Translations under genes and position numbers: made by a program
Shown here: positions 13,040 to 20,101 of the stretch, one piece after another
Position numbering within the stretch: the stretch's first letter is position 1
How the letters are laid out: every line of letters begins with the position of its first letter
The notes under the pieces: generated by a model
The model's database searches: none
Told to the model about the DNA's origin: nothing
The model's input: the letters and a program-made list of their open reading frames with translations, nothing else
Origin: a virus
Length of the DNA stretch: 20,687 nt
Reading direction: 5' to 3' (one strand)
IMG/VR virus record: IMGVR_UViG_3300030451_001066
Span: 1 to 20,687 of that record

Positions 13040-15360
13040 TATGCTAATAAACCTCCTGATCGTTTTTCTTCAACAAGTGTAGCTTTTATTGCAACAGCTA
13101 TTTGTTCTCCTAATTGTTGTGACATTCCACTATCGCCTTGGACAGAACTGCCTGTAGCATCTACTGAGACATTGATAATATTTGTGACGCTGTCCCCGCC
13201 ACCAATTTTACTGTTAGGAATTACATTGCCACCTTTAGAACCCATTTGTAGTATTTCGGGTCCACGTTCCCCTACAACATAAGCACCGCCAGCAGATACA
13301 GAACCACCTCTTTCTTTTCCAAACAAGCCACCTAAGAACCCACCAAAACCTTTGCCACCACTTAAAGCATTTCCTAAACCACTAATTGCTTTGTTTAAAG
13401 CGAGATCAATTAATTTATTTTTCAAATTTCCTAAAACTCTATTCATTGCTTGTCCAAAACTTTGACTACCATTGATAGCCTCTCTCAAGTTCATAACTAA
13501 ATCATTTCTTACACTTTCTCCTATTTTTTCAAAAGTTTTTTCTAATTCTTTCGCTTCTTCTTTTGCTTTTTTTTCTGCTTCTGTTAGTTGTTCTACTCCT
13601 GTTTTTATTTTTCCATTCGTTTCAACAATTTTATTTTTTGCATCTAATTGTTTATTATTTTCATCTGTAATGGTTTTTTCTATTCCTGAAAATTCAAGTA
13701 CACCTTCTTTTAATTTGTTTAAATTTTCTTGCGCCCCTTTTAAAAAGTCTTTTCCAAACTCTTTGACACCTTTAATTTTTAGATCTATTTCAGGTAATTC
13801 AAGGCCACCTAGTAATTTTTTTAGAGGTTCAGGAATAAAACTTACAATCTTTTCAAATGCCTGCCTAAAAAAGTTAACAATGCTTTGAGCTAGACCACCG
13901 ACTTTTTCTCTAACAGAATTTATAAAAGTTGCAACTACTCTAATTGAATTACCTATTACCCCACCGATTACTTGACCAATAAATATAGCTCTATCTGAGG
14001 CCTCTGTTATAGCTTCTTTAATACCTATCCACCCTTGTTCAAGACTAAACAAAGCGTTTGTTCCATCTATCCCAAGTGACTCTCCTATGATTTTACCTAT
14101 TTGACCCACGGCAGCAGAAACAGCTCTTACAGGTGCTAAAACTATTTTGAATGCAGCGCCTAAAGCCTCAACTGTAACTGCTGCTACTTTAAGAGATTCT
14201 CTAATTATTATTCCAAACTCAGAACCCTCTGTAGTTAAATTTGTAAATGCAGAACCTAGTCTTGTTAGTTGTCCTTGAATAGTGTTTTGAGCTTCGAATG
14301 CAGCTATTGCAGCTTTGTTTTGTGCGCTGGCTTGATTCTCTAAGTTTTGATTAAATGTCACCAGCTGGTCATTCAATAGAGGTAGAATTGCAGTTCTAGC
14401 CTCAACAGAACCAAACAATAATGCTAGTGTCTCTTCGCTTGCACCACCTTTTTCTACAACTTCTGCTAATACACCACTAAGTCCTTTAGTCTTTAGAGCA
14501 GTAGCACTAAAATCTATACCAAGTTTTTCTGCCGCTTTTGCAGCTTCACTTGTTGGTTTTTGTATTGAAGCAATAACTTGTCGTAATCCAGCAAAGGTAG
14601 ATTCAACTGGTACACCAGTAGCAGTGACAGTAGATATTGCAGCGTTGAGTTCATCTATACTTACACCAGCACCAGCCGCTATAGGTGCTAGTCGACCTAT
14701 CTGTTGTGCATACTGATCTACAACAATTTTACCATCGTTCTGTGTTTGAATAAATCCATCTACTAACTTAGCTGCTTTATCTGATTCAAGGCCATAAGCA
14801 TTAAGAACAGAGGTAGTAGCATCAGCAACAGTAGCAAGATCAGAAAAACCACCAGTAGCACCTAACTGTGATGCTTTTAATACATCTGAAAGTTCTGCAA
14901 CTTCACCGAAACCAGCAGACGCTACATCATAAGAAGCGGCTAATAGATCAAGCTGTGACACTTGACCACTCAGCTCATTAGACAAACTTGCTAATTTGGG
15001 TTTTAGAACATCTGCATCAACTCCTAAAGTTTTAACTTTCGCTGTTGCAAAATCAGCAGCAGCAAGATTTCCAAAGGCTTTTGTAAGTCCACCAATAACA
15101 GCACCGATACCGATTAGTGGACCCAAAAGTGGCGCAGCTGCAGCAGTTAAGGCAGTAAAACCACCAGCCGCAACTTTAGCTCCTCCACCTGTAGCTACCA
15201 ACCCTGCAGGTAATACTTTTAGACTTCCTGTAGTTGCTTTTAGTTTTCCACTTGTACCGCTTATAGTTGTATTAAATTTCTTGGCCTGTCCATCAACATT
15301 CTTAAGCGCTGTGACAGCTTGTGTGGCATTAACTCTTAGTTCTACATTAGAAACTGCCAC
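13039..15360 (-). CDS. Tail tape measure protein, 773 aa
   Basis: GTG at 15360, with AGGAG about 14 bases upstream inside the frameshift-encoded part of GT. The N-terminus has a short helical region, then a Gly/Ala-rich hydrophobic stretch (about 60-100). Residues ~100-370 match the TP901-type tape-measure core (VADATTSVLNAYG, IGRLAPIAAGAGVSIDELNA, FAGLRQVIAS, LLFGSVEARTAILPLL). A second hydrophobic region lies at ~455-520, a Lys/Glu-rich coiled-coil-prone stretch at ~555-615, and the C-terminus has the usual RGGSVSAGGAYVVGERGPEI element (about 685-704). The protein sets tail length during assembly and is ejected with DNA; at ~0.15 nm per residue the tail would be roughly 115 nm (estimate). 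Confidence 0.95.
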   Translation of the reverse strand: MAVSNVELRVNATQAVTALKNVDGQAKKFNTTISGTSGKLKATTGSLKVLPAGLVATGGGAKVAAGGFTALTAAAAPLLGPLIGIGAVIGGLTKAFGNLAAADFATAKVKTLGVDADVLKPKLASLSNELSGQVSQLDLLAASYDVASAGFGEVAELSDVLKASQLGATGGFSDLATVADATTSVLNAYGLESDKAAKLVDGFIQTQNDGKIVVDQYAQQIGRLAPIAAGAGVSIDELNAAISTVTATGVPVESTFAGLRQVIASIQKPTSEAAKAAEKLGIDFSATALKTKGLSGVLAEVVEKGGASEETLALLFGSVEARTAILPLLNDQLVTFNQNLENQASAQNKAAIAAFEAQNTIQGQLTRLGSAFTNLTTEGSEFGIIIRESLKVAAVTVEALGAAFKIVLAPVRAVSAAVGQIGKIIGESLGIDGTNALFSLEQGWIGIKEAITEASDRAIFIGQVIGGVIGNSIRVVATFINSVREKVGGLAQSIVNFFRQAFEKIVSFIPEPLKKLLGGLELPEIDLKIKGVKEFGKDFLKGAQENLNKLKEGVLEFSGIEKTITDENNKQLDAKNKIVETNGKIKTGVEQLTEAEKKAKEEAKELEKTFEKIGESVRNDLVMNLREAINGSQSFGQAMNRVLGNLKNKLIDLALNKAISGLGNALSGGKGFGGFLGGLFGKERGGSVSAGGAYVVGERGPEILQMGSKGGNVIPNSKIGGGDSVTNIINVSVDATGSSVQGDSGMSQQLGEQIAVAIKATLVEEKRSGGLLA

Positions 15361-15378
15361 GACTAAACAATAACTCCT

Positions 15379-15914
15379 TTAACTATATCTTGATTTGCGC
15401 TTGATTGCATCTGCTTCTTTTTTCTCTCTATCATACTTTAATTCATAATAAGCAGCAAAAAATATCAACTCTTCCTCAGTAAGTTGTGATCTCAATTCAC
15501 TAATTGTTTTACCTAATTCTGTTGCAAGGAAAAACTCAAAATTTAGCCAGTTGTCCCCCTTTAGGATTCCTTTGCGTTATCAATCGTTGCGTTTTGGTTT
15601 ACCCCAAATAAAAATAATTCAATCTCGTTTAGTACATTTTCTGGTAACTCATTTTGCAAGTTAGCAAAATCTGCTGGGTGAAATGCTTTTGTACCATCTT
15701 CATTCTCTGCCAACTGACAAAGCATATGTGTAGAAACGACTAAAGGATCATCACTACCCGCCCTTTGCGTTGCTCTGGCTCTGTCAGCCCTTGTAATGGC
15801 CTTGAAATATAAACTGACCACAACATTACCATTATCATCTTTAACGTCAAATTTACGCCTTTTAGAGAGGTCAAACGACTCCTTTAAAAGGTCAAGAGTT
15901 CTTTTTTGTGCCAT
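15379..15914 (-). CDS. GT: Tail assembly chaperone GT, made by -1 frameshift
   Basis: Codons 1-115 come from the G frame (15914 down to the AAG at 15572-15570); translation then shifts back one base and continues in a frame open from 15576 to TAA at 15379-15381, adding 63 residues. The extension contains WLNFEFFLATELGKTISEL, then TEEELIFFAAYYELKYDREK, the signature of lambda-type T domains. That frame has no ATG, GTG or TTG before the middle of the domain, so it should only be made by recoding. The probable slip is at C-GCA-AAG-G, where the Lys tRNA re-pairs from AAG to AAA. GT binds the tape measure and recruits tail tube subunits. Total about 178 aa. The shift is inferred, not shown. Confidence 0.8.
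15561..15914 (-). CDS. G: Tail assembly chaperone G, 117 aa
   Basis: ATG at 15914 to TAA 15561-15563. The product has a basic N-terminus (KRTLDLLKESFDLSKRRKF), a central VVVSLYFKAITRADRARA segment, and a region near residues 60-105 (LVVSTHMLCQLAENEDGTKA, then LPENVLNEIELFLFG) typical of siphovirus tail chaperones that bind the tape measure. It lies between the tail tube and tape-measure genes, the conserved place for G. A fraction of ribosomes should bypass its stop to give GT. G and GT are not expected in the mature virion. Confidence 0.88.
   Translation of the reverse strand: MAQKRTLDLLKESFDLSKRRKFDVKDDNGNVVVSLYFKAITRADRARATQRAGSDDPLVVSTHMLCQLAENEDGTKAFHPADFANLQNELPENVLNEIELFLFGVNQNATIDNAKES
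15568..15575 (-). promoter_or_regulatory. Candidate -1 frameshift site for GT
   Basis: In the G frame the codons read GCA-AAG-GAA. Shifting back one base gives C-GC|AAA|GGA, so the Lys tRNA can re-pair on AAA while P-site pairing is poor; this is an A-AAG type slip rather than a perfect X-XXY-YYZ heptamer. The -1 frame has stops (TGA, TAA) at 15577-15582 on the - strand, so the shift must occur between 15576 and the G stop at 15561. A Gly-rich-codon G-run (GGGGG) follows just past the stop. Confidence 0.45.
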
Positions 15915-15942
15915 AAATTAAGTGCGAGATAATCTTAATTTA

Positions 15943-16362
15943 CTATATATCTGAAGTTATGGCACCAGTTGTCTGGAAAGATATGTTAATCAACTGAGTC
16001 TCTCCAAGTGTTGCACCATATTCTGCACTTGTAATAATTCCAGAAAAAGCTAACTTTTTAGAACTAGCTGAACTATCAGGGAATAATTCAAATAATGCGT
16101 CTCCAGCATCACCAGTTGTTAGTATATCTTCAACAAAAGATAGATAATCAGCGTTACCAGCATTGTCATAAATCAGTTCTGCTGATCCTTCACCAGATAT
16201 TAGACCACCAACAAAAGTCTTTGAGGTGTTTCCTTGAACTGTAGTTTCTAAAGTATCTTTTGAAACTGATAATGACCAAGATCTAGTTCCAGCAATATCG
16301 GCTTCTGTGCCTCCTGCGTTATGGAACATGATCTTACCTACATCGCCTCTAATAGCTGCCAT
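15943..16362 (-). CDS. Major tail tube protein, 139 aa
   Basis: ATG at 16362. The sequence shows a compact beta-rich protein: GDVGKIMFHNAGG, TRSWSLSVSKDTLETTVQGN, KTFVGGLISGEGSAELIYD, ALFELFPDSS and a C-terminal ETQLINISFQTTGAI strand. The pattern of 'SWS...D.LETT' followed by a Gly-rich loop is typical of siphovirus tail tube subunits. It should polymerise as stacked hexamers around the tape measure. Position between the connector genes and the G chaperone supports the call. Shorter than lambda gpV because the extra C-terminal Ig-like domain is missing. Confidence 0.87.
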   Translation of the reverse strand: MAAIRGDVGKIMFHNAGGTEADIAGTRSWSLSVSKDTLETTVQGNTSKTFVGGLISGEGSAELIYDNAGNADYLSFVEDILTTGDAGDALFELFPDSSASSKKLAFSGIITSAEYGATLGETQLINISFQTTGAITSDI

Positions 16363-16391
16363 GACAAAAAAAAGAAAGATTTACAAATATA

Positions 16392-16544
16392 TTAACTCTT
16401 TTCGGAGTTTTTTACATCTTTTTTAGAATTTTGTTGACTCTCCATATATCTTTTACAATTTGGATCCCAGTATTGTGGGTCTCTTACACCTTTGACAGCT
16501 TCGATAGCGTCTAGCATTTCGTCTGTGATAATAAGTTTTGCCAT
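16392..16544 (-). CDS. Small hypothetical protein between tail terminator and tail tube, 50 aa
   Basis: ATG at 16544, two bases after the upstream stop; TAA at 16392-16394. The product starts MAKLIITDEMLDAIEAVKGV, followed by RDPQYWDPNCKRYMESQ and a polar Lys/Ser-rich tail. The sequence is compact and hydrophilic, with no membrane segment. It fills an otherwise empty 180-base gap in the tightly packed operon, with a start spaced like its neighbours, which supports translation. No function is known; a tail or tube-assembly factor is possible from position. The length is below common ORF cut-offs. Confidence 0.65.
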   Translation of the reverse strand: MAKLIITDEMLDAIEAVKGVRDPQYWDPNCKRYMESQQNSKKDVKNSEKS

Positions 16545-16546
16545 TT

Positions 16547-16969
16547 TTAAAGATTTTCGTAAATAGTAAATGTTATTCTGATTTGAGTTTGAAACTTACC
16601 TTCTGGACTTGAACTAAGAATTTCACTTCCTACAGGTGCGTCAAAAATAACATTAGATACTGTAATTCTATTGTATAAGTCCCTAAGTCTTTTGCAAATT
16701 GTAAAGTTAGACCCTGCCCCTAGACCTTCCTCTGTAAAAACATTAAGAAGAACTAAGCCTGTAATTAAATTATGAGAATTACTAGAATCACCTTGAGTTA
16801 AATATGTGTTAGCTCCAAAGCTTGTAATGCACTGTACAAAGGTATCTTCAGCAGTAGAGTCAAACGTCATATTATTAAAAACAACAGGAATAGCAGGGCT
16901 GCTGGCTAGTTCTGTTGCCAATCTGGCCTCTATTGTTGATCGAACTGTGTTTAAATCTATAGCCGCCAT
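16547..16969 (-). CDS. Tail terminator protein, 140 aa
   Basis: ATG at 16969 overlaps the upstream stop by one base (TGATG); a TTG one codon earlier is also possible. The product begins MAAIDLNTVRSTIEARLATE and includes IPVVFNNMTFD, ITSFGANTYLTQGDS, the strand LITGLVLLNVFTEEGLGAGS and LRDLYNRITVSNVIFDAP. This order (an N-terminal helix, a FNN strand, then GLVLLNVFT-EGxG) matches small phage tail terminators of the U/DUF4128 kind. It caps the finished tail tube and joins it to the head connector. Confidence 0.8.
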   Translation of the reverse strand: MAAIDLNTVRSTIEARLATELASSPAIPVVFNNMTFDSTAEDTFVQCITSFGANTYLTQGDSSNSHNLITGLVLLNVFTEEGLGAGSNFTICKRLRDLYNRITVSNVIFDAPVGSEILSSSPEGKFQTQIRITFTIYENL

Positions 16970-17346
16970 CAAATATTACCTTTGATTTTATTGTATTCCC
17001 CTTCAGCCCAAGTTTGTAATTCTTTTGCAATAAGTTCTGGAAAGCCAGCCTGTGTATTCTGTCTTGTCCTATAAACATCGCCCCAAGATGGTGGTAAATT
17101 TTCACCGAAACAAACTGGCTCTGCATAAGGCAAGTTGTTAGACACAGTACCGCTGAACTTTTTTATTTGTGTTTGCCAAGCATTTCTAAGAGAGCCTCCA
17201 ACTCCTTTTTCATTAGCTCTAGGCTCGAATACTGGTGTTGCCTTTTTTACTCTGGCTGTCCATTCTAAAGTTGTTGCTTGTACCAAAATTTCTACAGATT
17301 CCTCCATTACCTTTGGGATTTGCAAGATAGAAATTTGTCTAGCCAT
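16969..17346 (-). CDS. HK97 gp10-like neck protein (tail completion), 125 aa
   Basis: ATG at 17346. The N-terminal third is helical (ISILQIPKVMEESVEILVQA), followed by TPVFEPRANEKGVGGSLRNAWQ, a typical 'TPV..GXLR.SW' segment, then VSNNLPYAEPVCFGENLPPS, where N-x-x-YA-x-x-x is the family hallmark, and a C-terminal helix (ELIAKELQTWAEGEYNKI). Proteins of this kind form part of the neck between head and tail. Position between head closure and tail terminator is the standard one. Confidence 0.85.
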   Translation of the reverse strand: MARQISILQIPKVMEESVEILVQATTLEWTARVKKATPVFEPRANEKGVGGSLRNAWQTQIKKFSGTVSNNLPYAEPVCFGENLPPSWGDVYRTRQNTQAGFPELIAKELQTWAEGEYNKIKGNI

Positions 17347-17347
17347 G

Positions 17348-17701
17348 TTACCTCAAGATAAGATCAAAACTAACTGGTGTATTATTCTGCTCATTAACAA
17401 TAACTTGAATAATTTTAAATTCCACGCTACTTATTACCACTCTGTCTTTTGTTGTGGGTGCAAACGTAAGATCACCAGCGGATATAGTTAGCAGTTTGTC
17501 TTGTGATTCAATCAGATCGTTTACCTGATTCTTTGAAACATTACTTAATGCACCTTTGATAGTCGTATCAGATGTAGATTCTGTTATAGCTCCAGTAGTG
17601 GTATTGTATGCCCCAGCTGTTACCTGTCTGATAGTCACATCACCACCAAGTTTTTTCAATGAAGCGCTGGCAGCTTTTTTTAGTGCTTTAGCAAGACTCA
17701 T
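17348..17701 (-). CDS. Head-closure / head-tail joining protein, 117 aa
   Basis: The start is placed at ATG 17701, overlapping the upstream stop by four bases; a longer reading frame from 17758 would add a Trp/Tyr-rich shadow of 19 residues. The product starts MSLAKALKKAASASLKKLGG and continues VTIRQVTAGAYNTTTGAITE, LLTISAGDLTFAPTTKDRVV and VNEQNNTPVSFDLILR. This helix followed by a small beta-barrel with 'G.YN..TG' is typical of head-closure proteins that cap the connector. Neighbours on both sides are connector components. Confidence 0.8.
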   Translation of the reverse strand: MSLAKALKKAASASLKKLGGDVTIRQVTAGAYNTTTGAITESTSDTTIKGALSNVSKNQVNDLIESQDKLLTISAGDLTFAPTTKDRVVISSVEFKIIQVIVNEQNNTPVSFDLILR

Positions 17702-17943
17702 AAGGAATAAGCAATAACTTGACCACTCGCAAGAGTAATACTTGTAATAACTCCACAAACTTCAGAGGAAGCTTTCATTGTGATGCCATTAATAGTAGCT
17801 GATCCATTTTCTGTAATATTCTCTGCTACAAAAGTTGCTTCTGCATCTGTTAAGCAATGCACCTTACCAAATCTGCCTGTATGTGCAGCCGTATCGGTAA
17901 TAATAATTGCAGCTGGATACTCATAGCCGTAACCCATTTTCAT
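17698..17943 (-). CDS. Small head/connector-region protein, 81 aa
   Basis: ATG at 17943 overlaps the upstream stop by four bases. The product begins MKMGYGYEYPAAIIITDTAA and continues with GRFGKVHCLTDAEATFV, a Gly/Asn turn and a C-terminal strand pair (VCGVITSITLASGQVIAYSL). It is a small all-beta protein with two Cys. Such short genes between the DnaT-like connector and head-closure genes are found in other phages, often as hypothetical or minor virion proteins, but I cannot name this one. The strict ATGA coupling on both sides argues for stoichiometric co-expression with the connector proteins. Confidence 0.75.
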   Translation of the reverse strand: MKMGYGYEYPAAIIITDTAAHTGRFGKVHCLTDAEATFVAENITENGSATINGITMKASSEVCGVITSITLASGQVIAYSL

Positions 17944-18500
17944 GACCTCTTAATTGATAAGTTTGCTCTTCCACCTATTCTAATACCCATTAAGTAGTGG
18001 TCAACGATTGGTGGAATACGATCAACCCCAACTGCTCCATAAAATCTAGGAGTTACATTTATATTACCAATACTTACAGCGGCAAAATCTTCTAAGCCAC
18101 TTAGTTCTAGTCCGTTCCTATTGTTGTTAAGGTAAACAGCCAAGATTACTTGTGCGTGTTTTACCCTATCTGGTATTTCTGTGTCGAGGTAATAATCTGC
18201 GACTAATCTATTAGGAAATGATAAGCCATACAAGTTGGTGTATGTATCAGGTTTCCTTACTCCTGATCTAGGCCACTCCAAAGCTTGGGTGTCAGCTACC
18301 CTCGCCCCTAAAAACTTTTCTCTATCAATTCTTTGGGCTGCTGTAAAAAGCGCACGATTTTTATTATCGTTGCTTGAGCCGTCCCAAGCTGCGGTATCAT
18401 CACTGAGGATTAGACCCTCAATAAATGAGTTCGCATCAGCAAGAGTTATATAAGTGTTTGCGTTAGCACCGCCAACAGTAGCATCAAGTGTTATCGCCAT
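17940..18500 (-). CDS. DnaT-like head-tail connector (adaptor) protein, 186 aa
   Basis: ATG at 18500 to TGA 17940-17942. The sequence has the pattern seen in phage 'DnaT-like ssDNA-binding' entries: ANTYITLADANSFIEG near the start, ALFTAAQRIDREKFLGARV, ALEWPRSGV, IPDRVKHAQVILAVYLNNN and a C-terminal IPPIVDHYLMGIRIGG. In morphogenesis operons these proteins act as the adaptor ring between portal and neck (HK97 gp6/SPP1 gp15 role), not as a replication protein; the DnaT name is historical. The place just after capsid and decoration genes supports the connector role. Its first codons overlap the preceding 45-aa gene. Confidence 0.85.
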   Translation of the reverse strand: MAITLDATVGGANANTYITLADANSFIEGLILSDDTAAWDGSSNDNKNRALFTAAQRIDREKFLGARVADTQALEWPRSGVRKPDTYTNLYGLSFPNRLVADYYLDTEIPDRVKHAQVILAVYLNNNRNGLELSGLEDFAAVSIGNINVTPRFYGAVGVDRIPPIVDHYLMGIRIGGRANLSIKRS

Positions 18501-18621
18501 TGAGTTTTACCTTTTTGGACTTCGGTTTAGTTTTTGGCTTTTCAATAGTGGGAGTGAGTGAAGCCGCTTTAAGGGCAGCTTCATTTCTCTCTCTCATACG
18601 CCTAAATGCGTACATAGCCAT
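18484..18621 (-). CDS. Small basic protein, 45 aa
   Basis: ATG at 18621 overlaps the decoration-gene stop (TAATG), and the stop TGA (18484-18486) lies 17 bases inside the next gene. The product starts MAMYAFRRMRERNEAALKAA and ends with a Lys/Pro-rich tail (PKTKPKSKK). The N-terminal half should form an amphipathic, charged helix; the tail is strongly basic. Similar short 'MYAFRR.RE..EA..KAAS' proteins are found next to capsid genes in phages, without known role. DNA- or capsid-binding is possible. The overlap on both sides argues that it is translated. It falls below usual length cut-offs. Confidence 0.7.
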   Translation of the reverse strand: MAMYAFRRMRERNEAALKAASLTPTIEKPKTKPKSKKVKLNGDNT

Positions 18622-18986
18622 TAGCTTGATGCACCCTTAAGAGCAACAAAGTTAATAACAATAGCTTCACTAAGGTTTCCACCAGATACGTTAGAAACTG
18701 TCACTGCGAAAGATCCAGCTGCTATTGCATTAGCATTTACCAAATATGAACCAGCAGTACCAGCAGAACCATGGCAAGCCACAACAACATCTGTTGCTGC
18801 GATCTTGCTATTAGTTACTGTGAAAGATACCTCTGTGCCAGCGTCAAGCTGTGCATTGTTCATTGTGATTTGTCCAGACTCTGTATTAAGAGTTACACCT
18901 GTTGATTTATTGGTGGCCTGAGTTACAGTACCGCCATTTGTTGTACCGACTAAGGAGCCAGCAGTTACTTCAAATAATGAAGGCAT
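18621..18986 (-). CDS. Capsid decoration / head fibre-like protein, 121 aa
   Basis: ATG at 18986, 12 bases after the capsid gene. The product is almost entirely beta: TVTQATNKSTGVTLNTESGQ, ITMNNAQLDAGTEVSFTVTN, TDVVVACHGSAGTAGSYLVN, FAVTVSNVSGGNLSEAIVIN. This repeat-like segment (ITMN.A.L.AGT.VSFTVTNS.I..TDVVV followed by L.EA.V.NF) is a widespread stand-alone or C-terminal module in phage virion proteins. The location beside the major capsid gene suggests it coats the capsid surface, although tail or fibre use is also possible for this module. Confidence 0.75.
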   Translation of the reverse strand: MPSLFEVTAGSLVGTTNGGTVTQATNKSTGVTLNTESGQITMNNAQLDAGTEVSFTVTNSKIAATDVVVACHGSAGTAGSYLVNANAIAAGSFAVTVSNVSGGNLSEAIVINFVALKGASS

Positions 18987-18998
18987 AATTAATTACCT

Positions 18999-20033
18999 CT
19001 AATCTTGGTTAGATACGTTGGTAGCACGAACAATTCCTATGTTCTTAGTCTCATACACTTTCGACCATGAACCAACTGTTTCCAATACAGTTCTGTTTGG
19101 ATTAACTGTTGATACTGCGTACTTAAGACCTACAGGGTGGTAGATGTAATGAAGATCTACTGCCATTGCTTCTTCTAAAGCAAGAATATCTCTATCAGTT
19201 TGTGTTCTGATTGGTGCTTGCTCCCCTGTTACTACTGCCCCTTGTGTAAAGAAGAAAGTAGAATACTCTGTTGATGAGCCGCTGCCTGTTGTTGGTATAT
19301 CGTCAGAAACGATAACTCTTAATCCCATGAAGGTATTAACAGTAGGATTTTCAAATGCTCTTACTGTGCTACCACCTGTTGCGTCTGAATCTGGTGCGCC
19401 TGTATTATCGTAGATACGATCAATCGCATTTCTCTCAACTAGGTCATAAAAAACCTTTGAGTGCATCGCGATAGCTGTTAATTTACCGCCTTGATCGCCT
19501 AGTAAAGCTTGTGCTTTAGCAACGTGTCTTGGGCTAAGTACTGTTGGAGTATCACTTGATTCAGAGTCAATAGTTAGATCAAATAACGCTGAACTACTAG
19601 AGTTTGCATTGATTGAACCAAATGCACCAGTTAAGCAAGAATATAAATCCTTCTGCTTTTGGTTGTTGACGTATGCCGCCATCTTCTGAGCAATAGCAGC
19701 CATTGGGTCAACACCGCCACCAACTGCGAGAGCTGCTAAGTCACGTGAACTGAATGCACGACCTCTATGAAGTACAGCTGCAATTTGGTTATCAGCTGTA
19801 ATCTTTGCTGGTGTTAATGATGTTGAGTCTGTTAAAACTTCAAAATCGCCAGTTAAATTAGCTTTGTAGAAAGGTATCTTTACAAAGTCTCCGCCTCTTT
19901 CTGCGGATAGATTCAATTCTGCCAAAGGTTGTACTACCCCACTCTGTAGGAAGCTGTCAGTTTGAGTTGTAGCTTCGATTAAGTAGGGAGTAAACACCTC
20001 AGGAATTATTAAATCACTGCGTAATGTCGCCAT
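18999..20033 (-). CDS. Major capsid protein, 344 aa
   Basis: ATG at 20033. The sequence is that of an HK97-fold coat protein: IIPEVFTPYLIEATTQTDSF, GDFVKIPFYKANLTGDFEVL, the ITADNQIAAVLHRGRAFSSR segment, VDPMAAIAQKMAAYVNNQKQ (the spine-helix region), then LTAIAMHSKVFYDLVERNAI and a C-terminal LDLHYIYHP-like part (VDLHYIYHPVGLKYA). This arrangement resembles coat proteins of the Gp13-like group. There is no N-terminal delta domain; a separate scaffolding gene lies directly upstream, as expected. No Shine-Dalgarno sequence is seen before the ATG. Confidence 0.92.
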   Translation of the reverse strand: MATLRSDLIIPEVFTPYLIEATTQTDSFLQSGVVQPLAELNLSAERGGDFVKIPFYKANLTGDFEVLTDSTSLTPAKITADNQIAAVLHRGRAFSSRDLAALAVGGGVDPMAAIAQKMAAYVNNQKQKDLYSCLTGAFGSINANSSSSALFDLTIDSESSDTPTVLSPRHVAKAQALLGDQGGKLTAIAMHSKVFYDLVERNAIDRIYDNTGAPDSDATGGSTVRAFENPTVNTFMGLRVIVSDDIPTTGSGSSTEYSTFFFTQGAVVTGEQAPIRTQTDRDILALEEAMAVDLHYIYHPVGLKYAVSTVNPNRTVLETVGSWSKVYETKNIGIVRATNVSNQD

Positions 20034-20101
20034 TAGAATTTAATAAATATGTTTACTTCGAGGCACAACCTCTGACGTAGCACAACCACGTTGTTACTAT
20101 A
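20034..20101 (-). other. Scaffold-capsid intergenic leader with short repeats
   Basis: This 68-base gap is the longest between clearly established late genes. It contains an 8-base direct repeat GCACAACC (20063-20070 and 20080-20087, + strand reading) and a 5-bp hairpin ACAAC/GTTGT (20082-20086 with 20090-20094). On the - strand TTGTGC is followed 17 bases later by TATTAA, a possible promoter placing a start very near the capsid ATG. Evidence is weak; it could boost capsid expression or be an mRNA processing site. Confidence 0.3.

Noticed and set aside
13472-13888. A + strand frame of 138 codons inside the tape-measure gene
   Set aside because: It reads Ser/Phe-rich as the antisense of the Lys/Glu-rich coiled coil; a codon-bias artefact.
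14996-15373. A + strand frame of 125 codons opposite the tape-measure N-terminus
   Set aside because: Pro/Ala-rich mirror of the Gly/Ala-rich tape-measure sequence; no independent support.
17940-18500. Replication function suggested by the DnaT-like name
   Set aside because: The gene is embedded among connector genes directly after the capsid; head-tail adaptor is the better reading.
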